Positions 42,980 to 54,640 of a stretch of DNA of 64,000 nucleotides are shown one piece after another. The notes under the pieces are model-generated. The model did not search any database, was not told where the DNA came from, and saw only the letters and a list, made by a program, of their open reading frames with translations. The number at the start of each line of letters is the position of its first letter. The first letter of the stretch is position 1. The translations under genes and the position numbers were made by a program. The DNA is taken from assembly GCA_031216915.1 (NCBI GenBank), contig CM062291.1, positions 37,390,484-37,454,483 of the forward strand, given 5' to 3'. This DNA is from Pictodentalium vernedei. Taxonomy: Eukaryota; Mollusca; Scaphopoda; Dentaliida; Dentaliidae.

Positions 42980-43801
42980 ATGGATAATATAATATATGTA
43001 TATTTCACTCTCGGATTACGCTACAAAGACATATTGTACTGCCTTAGTTATATTAACGGTATTATAATAAGTTTAAGCACCCTCAAGAGGAAACTGAAAC
43101 GTGCAGGATTGTTCAGGCGAAAACGGAATAAACCCATTCTTGACGTCGCTATATTTCTGTTGGAAATGATCCAAAGGAAATCAAACAACCATGGATATAA
43201 AGTCATGCATCAAATTTGTATTGAAAATGGTGTGAATGTGTCACAGGAAACAGTACGCATTCTCCTCGGAATTATTGATCCAGAAAACTTTACCATCCGA
43301 CGACGACAACGACTCAAACGTCGAGGTTACGCAGCCTTCGGGCCCAATTTCATTTGGCACATTGACTCATACGACAAACTAAAAGCATATGGTATATGCA
43401 TAAATGGTGCTATAGATGGCTTTTCGAGACACATGATGTGGCTGGAAGCATATACAACCAACAGTGACCCCAAAGTCATTGCTAATTATTTTATGGAAAC
43501 GGTGAAGTCGCGAGAAGGCTGCCCCCTTCGCATGAGGGCTGATCGTGAAACAGAAAATGGGCATGTCGAACAAATGCTTCTGTTTTTGAGGTCCGACAAC
43601 ACTGATGTTTATGCAAGTAAATGCTTCATTTATGGATCTAGCAATCATAATCAAAGGATAGAAAGATGGTGGGGATATTTGAGAAAACATAACATTCAGT
43701 TCTGGATTGACACATTTGAGACCCTGAAAGAGGAAGAGACATTTGACGGAGGATTCCTGGACAAATCGTTGATTCAGTTTTGTTTCATGAACTGCATACA
43801 G
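42980..43801 (+). CDS. Integrase-type DDE protein, exon 1
   Basis: The exon encodes 274 residues from ATG 42980. The N-terminus (YFTLGLRYKDILYCL, then SLSTLKRKLKRAGLFRRK) resembles a helix-turn-helix module. A linker with GYKVMHQICIENGVNVS follows. The RNase H-like integrase core has GPNFIWHIDSYDKLKAYG (Asp129), AIDGFSRHMMWLE (Asp146), RADRETENG (Asp188) and NQRIERWW (Glu228). Animal integrase-core proteins of this type usually have RTDCGTENG; here Gly is replaced by Glu. The exon ends TGC ATA CAG|GTAAAT. Translation past the donor runs into a MITE. An upstream frame is open to 42923 but the helix-turn-helix start favours ATG 42980. The role is unknown; it could be a domesticated integrase or part of a mobile element. 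Confidence 0.85.
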
Positions 43802-43862
43802 GTAAATTTGATAGACCGATTAACTGATTTATTATTTTATGTGCAATCGTCCTTCGTTCCGA

Positions 43863-44100
43863 TTAACCCTTTATCTAGCATGGCGGTAAATGCGATCAGG
43901 AAATTATCTAATAGTGGTCTATGATATAATGGAATATTTTGGTACATTGTCAATAAAACCATACAGATATGGATGCCATCTCCGGGCTGATTCCGGTGAC
44001 ATCCACATTTGTACGGTTTTATTGAGTTATTTTGGAATAATATTTCAAAATATGAATATATTTAAATATTTTAAAGTAAATGTGCAAGATAAAGGGTTAA
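43863..44100. mobile_element. TTAA MITE, third palindrome subfamily
   Basis: TTAACCCTTTATCTAGC and GATAAAGGGTTAA bound a different hairpin (CAATAAAACC.TACA...TGTACGGTTTTATTG). It begins 61 bp inside the integrase intron. Confidence 0.75.
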
Positions 44101-44369
44101 TTTGGTGGTTAACTGGGGTCTCGGAGTCTCAAGGGCAGAGAGGGCAGCTGTTCTCACCGCCCTTGGACAAGCAGGACTGCAGGAGATGAGATGGGGGAAC
44201 GCCTTCTTTTTCTACAGACGGCCCGATGAGCCGATTTCCCGAACATTCCCTTTGGAAAAACGAAGGATTGTCAGGGAAGATGAGGAGCCTTTTGTTGATA
44301 TTTTTGCCAGTACTCTTATCCTCATCTCGGTATTTAAGGATATCAGGATACCCATTGGTGGATACTAGG

Positions 44370-45400
44370 GTATGTCTTTATCATCGTATGGGGCCATTAG
44401 GTCCATGGGGAAAGGCTGGCCTTTGGCGTTCCGTTTTCTTAGTATGGGGCCATGGAGGCTATGAGGAAACCCCTCAATGAGGTCTAAATCAACCTCCTCA
44501 TATCCCTCATTTTAATGAGGCCTCTGAGAGCCATCAGAAAATCCTTCAATGAGGCACATTCTGTCATTATTCTTATCCTCATTTCGGTATTTGGTCATCA
44601 CGGTCTACGGAATCCAACTTTTTGAATCCCTTTCTAGTACTTGACTGGCCTTCCACTGCCTGAGGCCACGAGGAAATCCCTCAATGAGGTATAACCCAAC
44701 CTCCTTATATCCTTCATTTTCAGGAGGCCTATGAGGGCTCTTAGGAAATTATATTACGCTCATTCTCATTTTGATATTTAGCCACACATTAGGCGGAATC
44801 CAACTTTTGGAGATCCTTTCTATTACCTGGATGGCCATTTGAATCCTTTTTCATCCCATGAGCCATGTAGGCTATGAAGAAATCCCCCAACAAGCTAGCA
44901 TTCCCCTTATCCTCATCTCGGTATTTAAGGACCACGTTCCATGGAAACCTATTTTGGTATCGTTTCTTGTGCACAGCTGGTCTTCAGCAAAACAGGCTCG
45001 TTCTCTGCATGACATACTACTGTCTCCTTCCTTCCTTTCCTTCTTATTCCTAAGACTTGTCATGCCCAAGAGCCTACCTGATCTTCGCCCACTACGCATA
45101 TGCGTACTAACTACTACTCATTCCCTTTCACTTCCATATTCTTCTTGATCCCTGCACGAGGTCCCCAGATCAGATATAAAACGTGCCTGTCATACTACTG
45201 CCACATTCCTTCCCTTCTTTCTTCTTGCTAAGCCTTGTCATGCCCAAGGACCTGCCCGATGTCCACCCAGTACGTAGGCGTACTAACGACTAACCATTCC
45301 CTTTCACTTCTCTTATTCTCGTGTGCATATTTTCAGAATTTTTCTTTTCTTCTATTTTTCATAAAATTACAAGTAATTGAACTTTGTCATTTTTGGTGAA
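44370..45400. repeat. Degenerate tandem repeats, about 200-bp units
   Basis: Phrases such as GAGGAAATCCCTCAATGAGG, CCTCATATCCCTCATTT and ATCCTCATCTCGGTATTTA recur irregularly. A second block (45000-45320) repeats TCATGCCCAAG.GCCTRCC and CTTTCACTTC.ATATTCTT. Confidence 0.55.
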
Positions 45401-45415
45401 ATTCATTAAATAGGG

Positions 45416-45760
45416 CATGTGCTTTGTCCGGCTAACTCCTCTTACAGTTTTCACGGTAGAAGTTTCTTATTCTTATTCCAAAGGATGTTTGCACCAAAGG
45501 TGTACATATTATCATGATCTTCGTTTTCTTTCATTTTTCGCAAAATTATGGGTAGTTGAACTTAGTCCATCCATCCATCTGTTCGTCTGTTCGTCCACAT
45601 ATCGGGTACTTATTTTGTCTTACGGTTTTCAAAGTAGAGGATTCTTATTCAACAGGATGTTTTCACGTACACCACATGTGTGCATATTTTCAGGATTTTG
45701 ATTTTCTTCATTTTTTTCTCAAAATTACAGGTAGTTGAACTTAGCCATAAATGTGTGAGT
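45416..45760. repeat. Tandem repeat of about 190 bp, nearly two units
   Basis: TACAGTTTTCACGGTAGAAG with TTTCTTATTC, and later CAAAATTA.GGGTAGTTGAACTTAG, recur in order. A CCATC/GTTCGTCT microsatellite separates the units. Confidence 0.6.
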
Positions 45761-46004
45761 ACATTTGTTATAATGCTTAATATGCACTGTTGTGTGAAAC
45801 TATTATTCCTAAATTTTTGCATATTGCTGGGCATCATAATATGTCTTACAGATACAGTATTTGTACACCGACAAGTTAAAAATTAATGCTGTTAAACCTT
45901 CCCTGTCCCTTTACAGTGCGAGGGCATACTTTTGTCTAACTTTACTTCTAATTTTCATTGTTTAGATATTGTTTTTGCGCGGGGAAAATATGTTATAACC
46001 TGGT

Positions 46005-46270
46005 TAAAGGTATTTCAGTCTGGTTGGAACTCTTTCAACCGAGTGGGAGGTATTTTAACCAGGTGAAAACTATTTCAACCAGTTAAAAATATTTTAAGAA
46101 AGTATTTTAAACTGGTCGAAACAGTTTTAACTGGGTGAAATCAGCTTAAATCGTTGGGAAGTATTTTAACCGAGTGGAAACTATTCAACCGAGTAGAAAT
46201 TATTTTAACCCTGCGTAATGTATTTTTAACCTGGTACAAACTGTGTTAACCGGGTGGAAACTATTTCAAT
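46005..46270. repeat. Degenerate 18-22 bp minisatellite
   Basis: About twelve variants of TATTTTAACCGAGTGGAAAC. Several pair with each other as GGTT/AACC inverted segments. Confidence 0.7.
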
Positions 46271-47109
46271 TGGAGGGCATTTTACTGACAATTTGAAGCC
46301 CATCCAATTACCGAAATAAACCCGAAAACGACCGAACATGCTCGTTTTTCCTTCGAAACCGTAGGTATCTACTCCAAAAATGGGCCTATTTCTAACAAAA
46401 CCTATTATTTATCGCTCAGAGACCCCTTATTTTTAACTATTTATCCATAAGACATTTCGCGACACTCTACAATGCTTTTAATTACTCAAAATAGATCCGA
46501 AAATGGCCGACAAAAATTGTTGATATCTCTTCTATTTCATACGGAATCTTACTAAATACCTCACCTATAGTTTGACCGAGATCCTGCCGTTTATCTCCCC
46601 CTATAAGGGCCCTTGCCCATGGGTGGTATTCGGTTATAGTTATCGATTAAGTTTACTCCGGAAGAATGAAAACTACGCTGGCAGCGTGGAATAACATACA
46701 AAATGGAGTAATTGTTTCTAAAAATCCACAATAGGGGATGTCTATTTTCATATCCGCCTGCTCCCCATCATTTTCAATGACTGAATCATCCTCCTCCCAT
46801 CTCCTCCTAGGCTCCCATTGACCACCACTACCTCCTCCTCCTTCTCAATACGTGACGACTTCCCTATCCACCTCCCGTCCACCGCCTCCTCCTCCCACCC
46901 ACCACCCACCCACAACCCACACACATTGCGAAACAAGGTGTACATTGTGACACAGTGTGCAAGGATTAGGTGCTCCTAATGCTCCATTCTGTCAGTCATT
47001 TTTCCCGTCTGGTAGGGAAAGGTTTCTATGGGCTGTATGTCCACCGGGAACGATGTGAATCTATGCGACCCTTGCGACCCCCGTTAGCGATATTTTTTCT
47101 TCATCACCT

Positions 47110-47392
47110 TTTCGGTTTTGTCATCTAGGCTTGTGGGGTGAATCTCTGGAGCTCCGCTCTAGGCTACCACAGAGAGATATTTAGCCTGCACAAGGTGTGT
47201 CTTTCTCTTCTCAGAGGTCAGTTATTTTACGTCCCCACCCGATAGGACGGTGTGTTGTGACAGCATCAGCCCTACAATTGATGCTGACAGAGAGTGTTCG
47301 GTCGCCACGGAAACTTTCCCCCGACCGCGGATTGAACCCGGAGCCTCTGGCACGAGAGATCAGCGCAATAACCCACCACTCTCCTAATCCTC
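47110..47392 (-). mobile_element. tRNA-derived SINE, second family
   Basis: On the minus strand, GAGAGTGGTGGGTTATTGCG and CCGGGTTCAATCC match pol III A- and B-boxes with normal spacing. The body has CGTCCTATCGGGTGGGGACG. It is not an intact tRNA gene because the acceptor stem does not pair. It lies in the integrase intron. Confidence 0.6.
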
Positions 47393-47944
47393 AATTCTTT
47401 CTTGCACATTGTAACATATAACAACACATGTGATCATGTCGTCACTTCCAGACATGAGAACTAGAACTTGCTCCACCTGCTGCTGCACCTAATGGGGGTC
47501 GAGTAGACCGAACTATACTACTTGCCAAGCCCCTGCCAGCCAAATGCATATAAAGATCACCCGTGTTGTTTTTCGAGTCAACAAACTATTTGGACACCCT
47601 CGGGTTGCCTTATTTGCAGATAAAAAAATAACTTTTTTTTTTATTTCACTCTACTGAAAGACTTCTATTAGTGAATCTGTACTAAACTAAACTAAGCTAA
47701 ATGTAATTAACAGCAACAGATTTGTTATTGATATTCATGTGAAATATCAGTGGAGTAAATCTTGATTTCAAGCTGTTGTTTTAACGAATCACATTTTGTT
47801 GGTTCGTGAAAAAGAGGATGGTGGAGAGTGTGTCTAAGCCCTTTAATGCACCACTAGTTTAAATACGAGGCTCTAAACCTTCAAAAACGCAGCTTCCTCA
47901 TTTATTTATTCATGTATTTGTTATTCATTTGTTTATTATTTCAG

Positions 47945-48283
47945 AGAGAACTGGACGAAGTGTTGAGAGTTTGGAACGCCCATAAAATTAGACAAAATAA
48001 CAAATCAACTTCCCCAAGTGGTCGGCCAATAATTATGTACCACTGTCCGCAGATGTATGGTTGTGAAGATTATTTGTGCGAAGTCACTAACTCAAAAGTG
48101 GACATTTGTATCAGAGAAACCACACCCAAAAGTGAACAAACTTGTGACAAAACGATATTTGAATTATGCTGCCTTTTAATGGATGAACATAGGTTGGAGA
48201 GTCCAAAAGACGTTGAGGAGGGAATTCGTCTGTATGGATTTCTGCGTGATGAGATTCACAAAGGACTTGCAGAACATGTTTAA
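47945..48283 (+). CDS. Integrase-type DDE protein, exon 2
   Basis: After the acceptor TTATTTCAG, 112 residues begin RELDEVLRVWNAHKIRQN, then SPSGRPIIMYHCPQMYG, CEDYLCEV, and end in a helical RLYGFLRDEIHKGLAEHV. Known animal members of this integrase family continue directly after the F-C-F-M-x-x-I-Q end of exon 1 with an E-L-D-E-V...W-N-x-H-x-I-R segment and a P-S-G-R-P motif, so the exon join is supported by both phase and homology. The combined product is about 386 residues with no internal stop. An ATG at 47912 lies in the intron and would drop the catalytic core, so it is not the start. Confidence 0.85.
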   Translation, partial: RELDEVLRVWNAHKIRQNNKSTSPSGRPIIMYHCPQMYGCEDYLCEVTNSKVDICIRETTPKSEQTCDKTIFELCCLLMDEHRLESPKDVEEGIRLYGFLRDEIHKGLAEHV

Positions 48284-48679
48284 ATCCACGTTTTTCTATT
48301 TGACGAATCACATTTAATTCGGATGTGGAAGTGTCAGATAACGAATCACATTTAATTCGAATGTGGACGTGTTAGAATGTTCTTTCTTTTGTCTCTTTTA
48401 TTACCACTTTGTATCACAACGCGAAATGTATTGAAATTAAAAGAGGAAACAGTAACACCTGCAACGTTTGCAGTGGATGACTAGCGGGATGTGTTTTCGA
48501 CCTTATGGTGGGACAGGGGCGAAATACATGGGCAAGCAAACACGTCTGAACACTCCAAAACCATTAAATGCAAATCCAGTTGCTCATGCTGGGTTCCCTT
48601 GTTGCTCTTGATATGGTTGGTGGTGGTGGTGTTGTGGAGGTGGGGTGAGGGGAGGGGGGGTGGGGAGGAGGCTAGACCC
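48284..48679. other. 3' flank of the integrase gene
   Basis: CGAATCACATTTAATTCG.ATGTGGA is duplicated at 48304-48329 and 48339-48364. No canonical AATAAA is seen near the stop. A GTGGTGG-rich stretch precedes the array. Confidence 0.4.
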
Positions 48680-50690
48680 ACAGACCGTGATATGCAGGAC
48701 GAACCAAACCAAAAAAATTATATTACGGACTGTGGGTTCAAGTTTGGACTACCGAAGGCCAAGCTTTGGCCACAGACCACCATGGGTGAGGGTATATCGG
48801 GGGGGGGGGCTACAGTCCGTAATATACATTTTGGTTTGCTTACGTAAGGGTATATTGGGGGGGGGGGGGGTCCCACAGACCGTAATATACGTTTTGGGTT
48901 TGGTACGTCCTGCACTGTGGGTCCAAGTTCGGACTACTGAAGGTCTGGCTTCGGCCGCTGGCCACGGTGGGTGAAGGTATATGGGGGTGTGGGGTGAGAG
49001 GGTTTCTGCAGTCCGTAATATAATTTTTTGGTTTGGTACGTCCTATGCAGGACATACCAAATCAAAAAAATATATATTTCGGACTGTGGAGCCAAGTTTG
49101 GACTACCGAAGGCCAATCTTTGGCCACAGGACCCAGTGGATAAGGGTATATTGGGAGGGGGGTGGGGGCACAGACCGTGATATAAGTTTTTGGTTTGGTA
49201 CGTCCTGCACTGTGGGTCCAAGTTTGGACTACCGGAGGCCAAGCTTCGACCGCAGGCCACGGTGGGTGAGGGTATATGGGAATGTGGTATGGGTGGGTTT
49301 CCGCTGTCCGTAATATAATTTGTTGGTTTGGTACGTCCTATGCAGGACGTATACCGAACCAAAAATTATATTACGGAGTGTCGGTCCAAGTTTGGGCTAC
49401 CGAAGGCCAAATTTTGGCCACAGGCCACGATGGGTGAGGGTATATCGGGGGAGGGGGGGTGTCCTACAGTTCCTAAAATATTTTTTTTGGTTTGGTACGT
49501 CCTATGCAGGACGAACCAAACCAAAACAATATATATTACGGACTGTGGGTCCAAGTTTGGACTCCCGAAGGCCACGATGGGTGAGGAGGGTATATGGGGG
49601 AAGGAGGTCTCACAGTCCGTATGCAGGACATACCAAACCAAAAAATCATATTACGTACTGCGGGTCCAAGTTTAGACTACCGAAGGTCAGGCTTTAGCCG
49701 CGGGCCGCCATGGGTGAGGGTATGTGGGGGTGGGGGTCCCACAGTCCGTAATATATTTTTTTAGTTTGGTACGTCCTATGCAGGACGAACCGAACCGAAA
49801 ATTATATTATGGACTGTGGGTAAAAGTTTGGACTTCCGAAGGCCAAGCTTTGGCCGCAGGGCACGATGGGTGGGGTATATGGGGGAGGGGGGTCCCTCTC
49901 CCATTGGTGGGGAGTCCCACAGTCCGTAATATATTTTTTTTAGTTTGGTACGTCCTACGCAGGACATACCAAACCTAAAAAATTATGTTATGCACTGTGG
50001 GTCCAGGTTTGGACTACCGAAGGCCAAGCTTTGGCCACAGGACAAAATGGGTAAGGGTATATTGGGGGGGGGGGGGGGGGGGTCCCACAGTTCCTAATAT
50101 GAGTTTTTGATTTGGTACGTCCTGCACTGCGGGTCCAAGTTTGAACTACCGAAGGCCCAGCTTTGGCCGCAGGCCACGGCGCACAGGTGACGGTATATAG
50201 GGTGGGAGAGTTTCCACAGTACGTAATATAAGTTTTTGGTTTGGTACGTCCTGAACTGTGGGTCCAAGTTTGGACTATGAAAGGCCAAGCTTTGGTCGCA
50301 AGCCACGATTGGTGAGGACATATGGGGGAGAGGGGTCCCACAGTCCGTAATATAATTTTTGGGTTTGCTACGTCCTGTGCAGGACGTACCAAACCAAAAA
50401 AATATATTACGGACTGTTGGTTCAAGTTTAGACTACCGAAGGCCAAGTTTCGGCCAGCGGCTCCATGGTGGGTGAGGGTATAATAATTTTATAGGGATGT
50501 GGCGTGGGAGGGTTTCCACAGTCCGCAATATAATGTTTTGGTTTGGTACGTCCTATGCAAGACGTACCAAACCAAAATATATTATGGACTGTGGGTCCAA
50601 GTTTGGACTACCGAAGGCCAAGCTTTGGCCGCAGGCCACGATGGGTGGGTAGGCCTATATGGGGAAAGGGGGTCCCTCACCCATTGGTGG
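48680..50690. repeat. Palindrome-rich tandem array, about 13 units
   Basis: Units of 110-190 bp carry GACTGTGGGTCCAAGTTTGG, ACTACCGAAGGCCAAGCTTT and TATATGGGGG-type G runs. Many are joined by a perfect inverted repeat (TTTGGTTTGGTACGTCCT.TGCAGG and inverse). The long ORFs on both strands are array read-through. Confidence 0.85.
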
Positions 50691-52079
50691 GGAGTAATTG
50701 AAGAGGAAATGTTTACTTTTTTGGAATGCACCTGGCAGAATCGGGTCGAAAAAGGTCCAACGTTGCATTCTGAAAATTTAATTTCTCAGACAATTTTCAT
50801 AATTTTTTTCCACCAAAACTTGCTTCAACAATATGAAACTGTCCGGAAAATTAGACTTTTTCCGGATTTTCGGGAAAGCGCAACTGTAATTTGTTTGCTG
50901 CTGCGGACCATATACACGTAATAAATATGTTTTTCAGTGATGCCTGTTTGTTGAAACCTTTGAATAGTCATTTTTACGCAAAACAATAGATCTGAAGGTG
51001 CAGGGGATGGTGTGAACTTCCTTTGAACACAACATAAGCACGGCCCCGCCCCGCAAAAAAAAAATATATATATATATCAAAGGGGGGGGGGGGGCACTTG
51101 CAACTCCCCCACCCCCGCAAAAAAACACGATAAAATACCACATAGGCATATTATATCCATCTATCAACAGGCTCTAGAATGTCTCTCAGAGTTTCAGCGT
51201 TCTAAGGGCGGGGCCCAGGTTCCACCAATGAACTCGCCATCACCAGGAGGCTTCAGAATCGCCCTCAGAGGTTCACTTGAAAGTTTGAAAACATTTCCAG
51301 GCGATGATCCCACAGGAACCCCCGTCAATGGGACGAGACCCCCATACCCTCTTTGAACAAGTCTTTCAGGGCCTCTGGAAAATATGTCCATCGGGATGGG
51401 GAAGGGGCCCGCGAGTAATTTGAAGGTGTGTGTGTGTGGGTGTGTGTGTGTTGGGGGGGGGGGGGGCGTAAGTTTTGCCGAACTGGAGTTGTTTTTTTTT
51501 AAACTACTCCCTGGTATCGGGAGACTTCACGTTGTGTGTTATGTAGAAATGTAGTTTGTACGATGCTTGTACGGGCACTTAGGGCTGGAGTACAGTGGCA
51601 TAGGAAGCATTTGAATGTTGGGGGGGGGGGGGCACACATTTTTGAATGTTGGGGGGGGGGGGGGCACACATTTCTGATTATTGAATGATATGACTGAGCA
51701 GCAGAATTAAAGGCATCTGACACGAGTGCTGAAGCTGATAAGTGAATGAGGAGCGGTGGGGGGGGGGGGGATCTTGGTTGTCATTTCGAGAAAAATTTTA
51801 AAACAGAGGTATCCAATGGTGCATTCTGGTGGCTTTTGGGATGAAAATCTTATTGTTTTCTTCAATAGAAAAAGTCGATTTTTTGACAACATGTTAAGAA
51901 TTTTTAAAGATGCTGGTACTTCCTTCCCGCGAATTATGCAAATACTGCATCCTATAGTGACACAGGATTTGCGAAAGTTACACAAAGGAAACGTCGTATC
52001 CGCTGGAACAGATGCCTCAGCATGCCTCTATAGGTTCATGAATATGTCATGGAAACCGCAACCAATAAACTGATTTTGT
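50691..52079. other. Non-coding with repeated G runs
   Basis: G runs of 10-14 lie at about 51081, 51452, 51620, 51649 and 51759. TTTGAATGTTGGGG is duplicated (51609, 51641). A (TA)n is at 51063-51076. The plus ORF at 51756-52073 shows no known domain. Confidence 0.45.
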
Positions 52080-52177
52080 CTTGGTACTGCATACACACCA
52101 GTGTGAGTTACACTGGTGTGCATGTAGTACCAAGACAAATTTGACAGTGTTGGCTGGTTATACAGGCAGCCAACACT
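52080..52177. repeat. Two adjacent hairpins
   Basis: TTGTCTTGGTACT.CAT.CACACCAGTGTG and its inverse (52076-52137) are followed by CAGTGTTGGCTG...CAGCCAACACTG (52144-52177). Confidence 0.75.
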
Positions 52178-54640
52178 GGTGCAAAATCACAGACATGTAG
52201 GACTGTAGGAGAGTTCACTACGAGGCCTATTATTTTCACCAAAACACGGAAAAGTTTTGTTTCCTACGCCTCTGCTGGGGTAGGTTTTCTATCTTGCAGT
52301 TCAGATTCAGCTGCAAAAGTTACATTTCCGAAGATATATGAACAGGCCAAGTTTTCTTACCACTGACACATCCGCGAGCCAATTGGAATAAAATTGCCCA
52401 GAAATTACGAAATACTTAAGTCTAGTCGGGCGGCAATTACTGGCCACACATTCTCTCTCAGGCCTTCTTCTCTGGAGGCGAGGAATGGCTTTATCATATA
52501 GAATCTCATGCTTTTGCAGACCTAAATGATCTCCCCCGTGTAAATTATTCGCCCATTTGCGTTGTGTCTTCCAAATTTTGTGTCAACAATCTCGAGTCTT
52601 GACGTAATGATATACGAAAACCCACAGACATAACGTCAGATAATATTTTCCATATAAGATATGCGATTTGCCGTCGAAATGGGCGCTCTGCGACGGATGT
52701 GAAATCGCAACGGACGCATCGCATGCCATGTGGACACCCCCGTAGTATTATTAGTAATCTATGTTTGGCGCAACGGACGCGTCGCCTGAAACGCATGCGT
52801 GTGAACGGGCCTGAACCGTCTCATACATGCTTCAACGAAGTCAAAATATGATGCACCAAGCATACGGAATGTGCCGCGATTTGTCAAACTGGGAAAAATC
52901 ATAACTGGTTTCTGGCAGTCAACGTGTTAATACATTTCCTTCAAATTTTATACTTGCTTTTATATTTGATTGGTTGGCAAGGGATTGTCCATCCCGCGAC
53001 ATAGTACTTGTTTAGGGTTAACGTCACCTTCCACACCCAATGTCGCGTCGGACTGTTGTATGAGTGGAAGAAATATGATAACCCTGCGTAAATCAGCGAA
53101 CAGCAGCAAATAATAGTCCTCCTTTCCAACTCAACCAAATCAGGCATGAACTAAACTTTAACGCGAATGACAGTTGGTAAAGGTAGTGTACCATCGGTCT
53201 GTGAGCACATTGTCTGGAAATGGTAAACCAATACATCAGGTGTGTTTGTTAGATATGCGTTTCTTTCTCGCGGCTGCGTGGTAAATTGGAAAGATTGACT
53301 GTTACCTGCCGCTGCTTGGTGGTTTCCTCAGGTACACTAATTTTGTTCACATAGTTATAAGGCCATCATAATAGAGCATCATTTGTGTGACCTACGAACA
53401 TGTAGTGCAGCGGATACTGTTCTGTTTCCAATGTGAGTGGCAGAATGGGATGGTGAAGCCCACTTTGGGGTTCCCCATTCAGCCCCCGAAGGGGCAGAGA
53501 TGGGATTGAGAAGCCCACTTCCTTCTCAGCATGATACTTGCAAGGCGAGGGAGAGGAGGGGAACCCATTTTGAAATCTGTCATTTCATTCCTAACAGAAA
53601 GTGGATGTGTGGGGCGGTATATCATGGAGTGTCCGACATGACGCTCGTCCCATCACTGGCAGGAGAATGATGTGATGGGGAGGCCACTTGAATGACGGGG
53701 GAAGCCCAGTTGGGGCTCTCATCCCTTTCCTGGTGGAATAGCAGAGTGCCGTAGGTGGGTTTGGGTTAATATATCGAGACCACACTATCCTCCTTTTTCA
53801 GCACTGAGCTGCTTACCCCCACATGCCATGGATGAGTGAGGGCTTCCAATACATCCCTCATCAACCACAGTGACGGAATGAGCCAGTCGTATTTGCAGTT
53901 CTGTAGACCCTCTAGGAGTAAGATAAAGAGGCACCAAGGACGGCTACCAATGTCATCCCCACCCAGAGATGGCTTTTGGGCCAAATTGTGCCTCCTGTAT
54001 CCCTTTACTTACCCAGTAGTTTACAAATAAAATGAACACTAGTGCAATGCCTAAAATTTTCAGTAATATTGAGTACTACATGTTGGTGTCAGTGATCTGG
54101 ATAGGTGAGATGAGAGATGCCCAGGTGCCAATAATGCACCACTACACAAATCTCACTCCATGTATGAGTTAAATTAAGCTGACAAGTAGTTAGGGCTCTG
54201 TCTTACTCGAGCCCATTGCACCCTATTCTGCCTGGATGAGTGAATGATGGTGATGGATGATTGGAAAGCCTTCACCCATGTGGGGATGAAGATGTGATTG
54301 GTGAGCATGTTAAGGCTTAGAAAAGTGAAGATATTCTGGTCTCGACATATTTCCCGAAACCACCTTTGCCCCTCCCATAGTAGTGGAAATGTGGTTTTGA
54401 CCCGCGGATCTCTCTGGGCGGCACCGACGCCGGCGCTTTTCCCGACGCATTTTAATTTATGGATTTTTAAATATTTAAAAAATATTTTTCGAATATGACA
54501 GTGACGTCATTTTAATTGAATGTTAATTAGTGTAACGTCGTTCAATGTGGAAGTTTGAATCAATTAAACGGTAACTTCAAAAGGACGTAGTATCAATTGG
54601 TGATGCGCCTTGTCATTCAAATTCGGACTTTAATTCCAAC
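52178..54640. other. Unassigned, mostly non-coding
   Basis: The stretch 53430-53720 loosely repeats GATGGGATTGAGAAGCCCAC. The rest gives no supported gene, splice-bounded exon or RNA. Confidence 0.35.

Larger units (their letters stand above)
43802..47944 (+). other. Intron of the integrase-type gene (4143 bp)
   Basis: The donor CAG|GTAAAT and acceptor TTATTTCAG|AG join phase-0 codons. The intron holds a MITE, several tandem repeats and a SINE; nothing coding is supported. Positions 46271-47109 show no definable feature. Confidence 0.8.

Noticed and set aside
44102..44368. A frame continuing the integrase after removal of the MITE at 43863-44100
   Set aside because: The real continuation is the homologous exon at 47945; the read-through lies in intron sequence and resembles no family member.
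47321..47392. A functional tRNA gene
   Set aside because: A- and B-boxes are present, but no acceptor stem pairs and a SINE body follows.
48491..50446. Many 80-150 residue ORFs on both strands
   Set aside because: All follow the palindrome-linked array and repeat the same peptide phrases in all frames.
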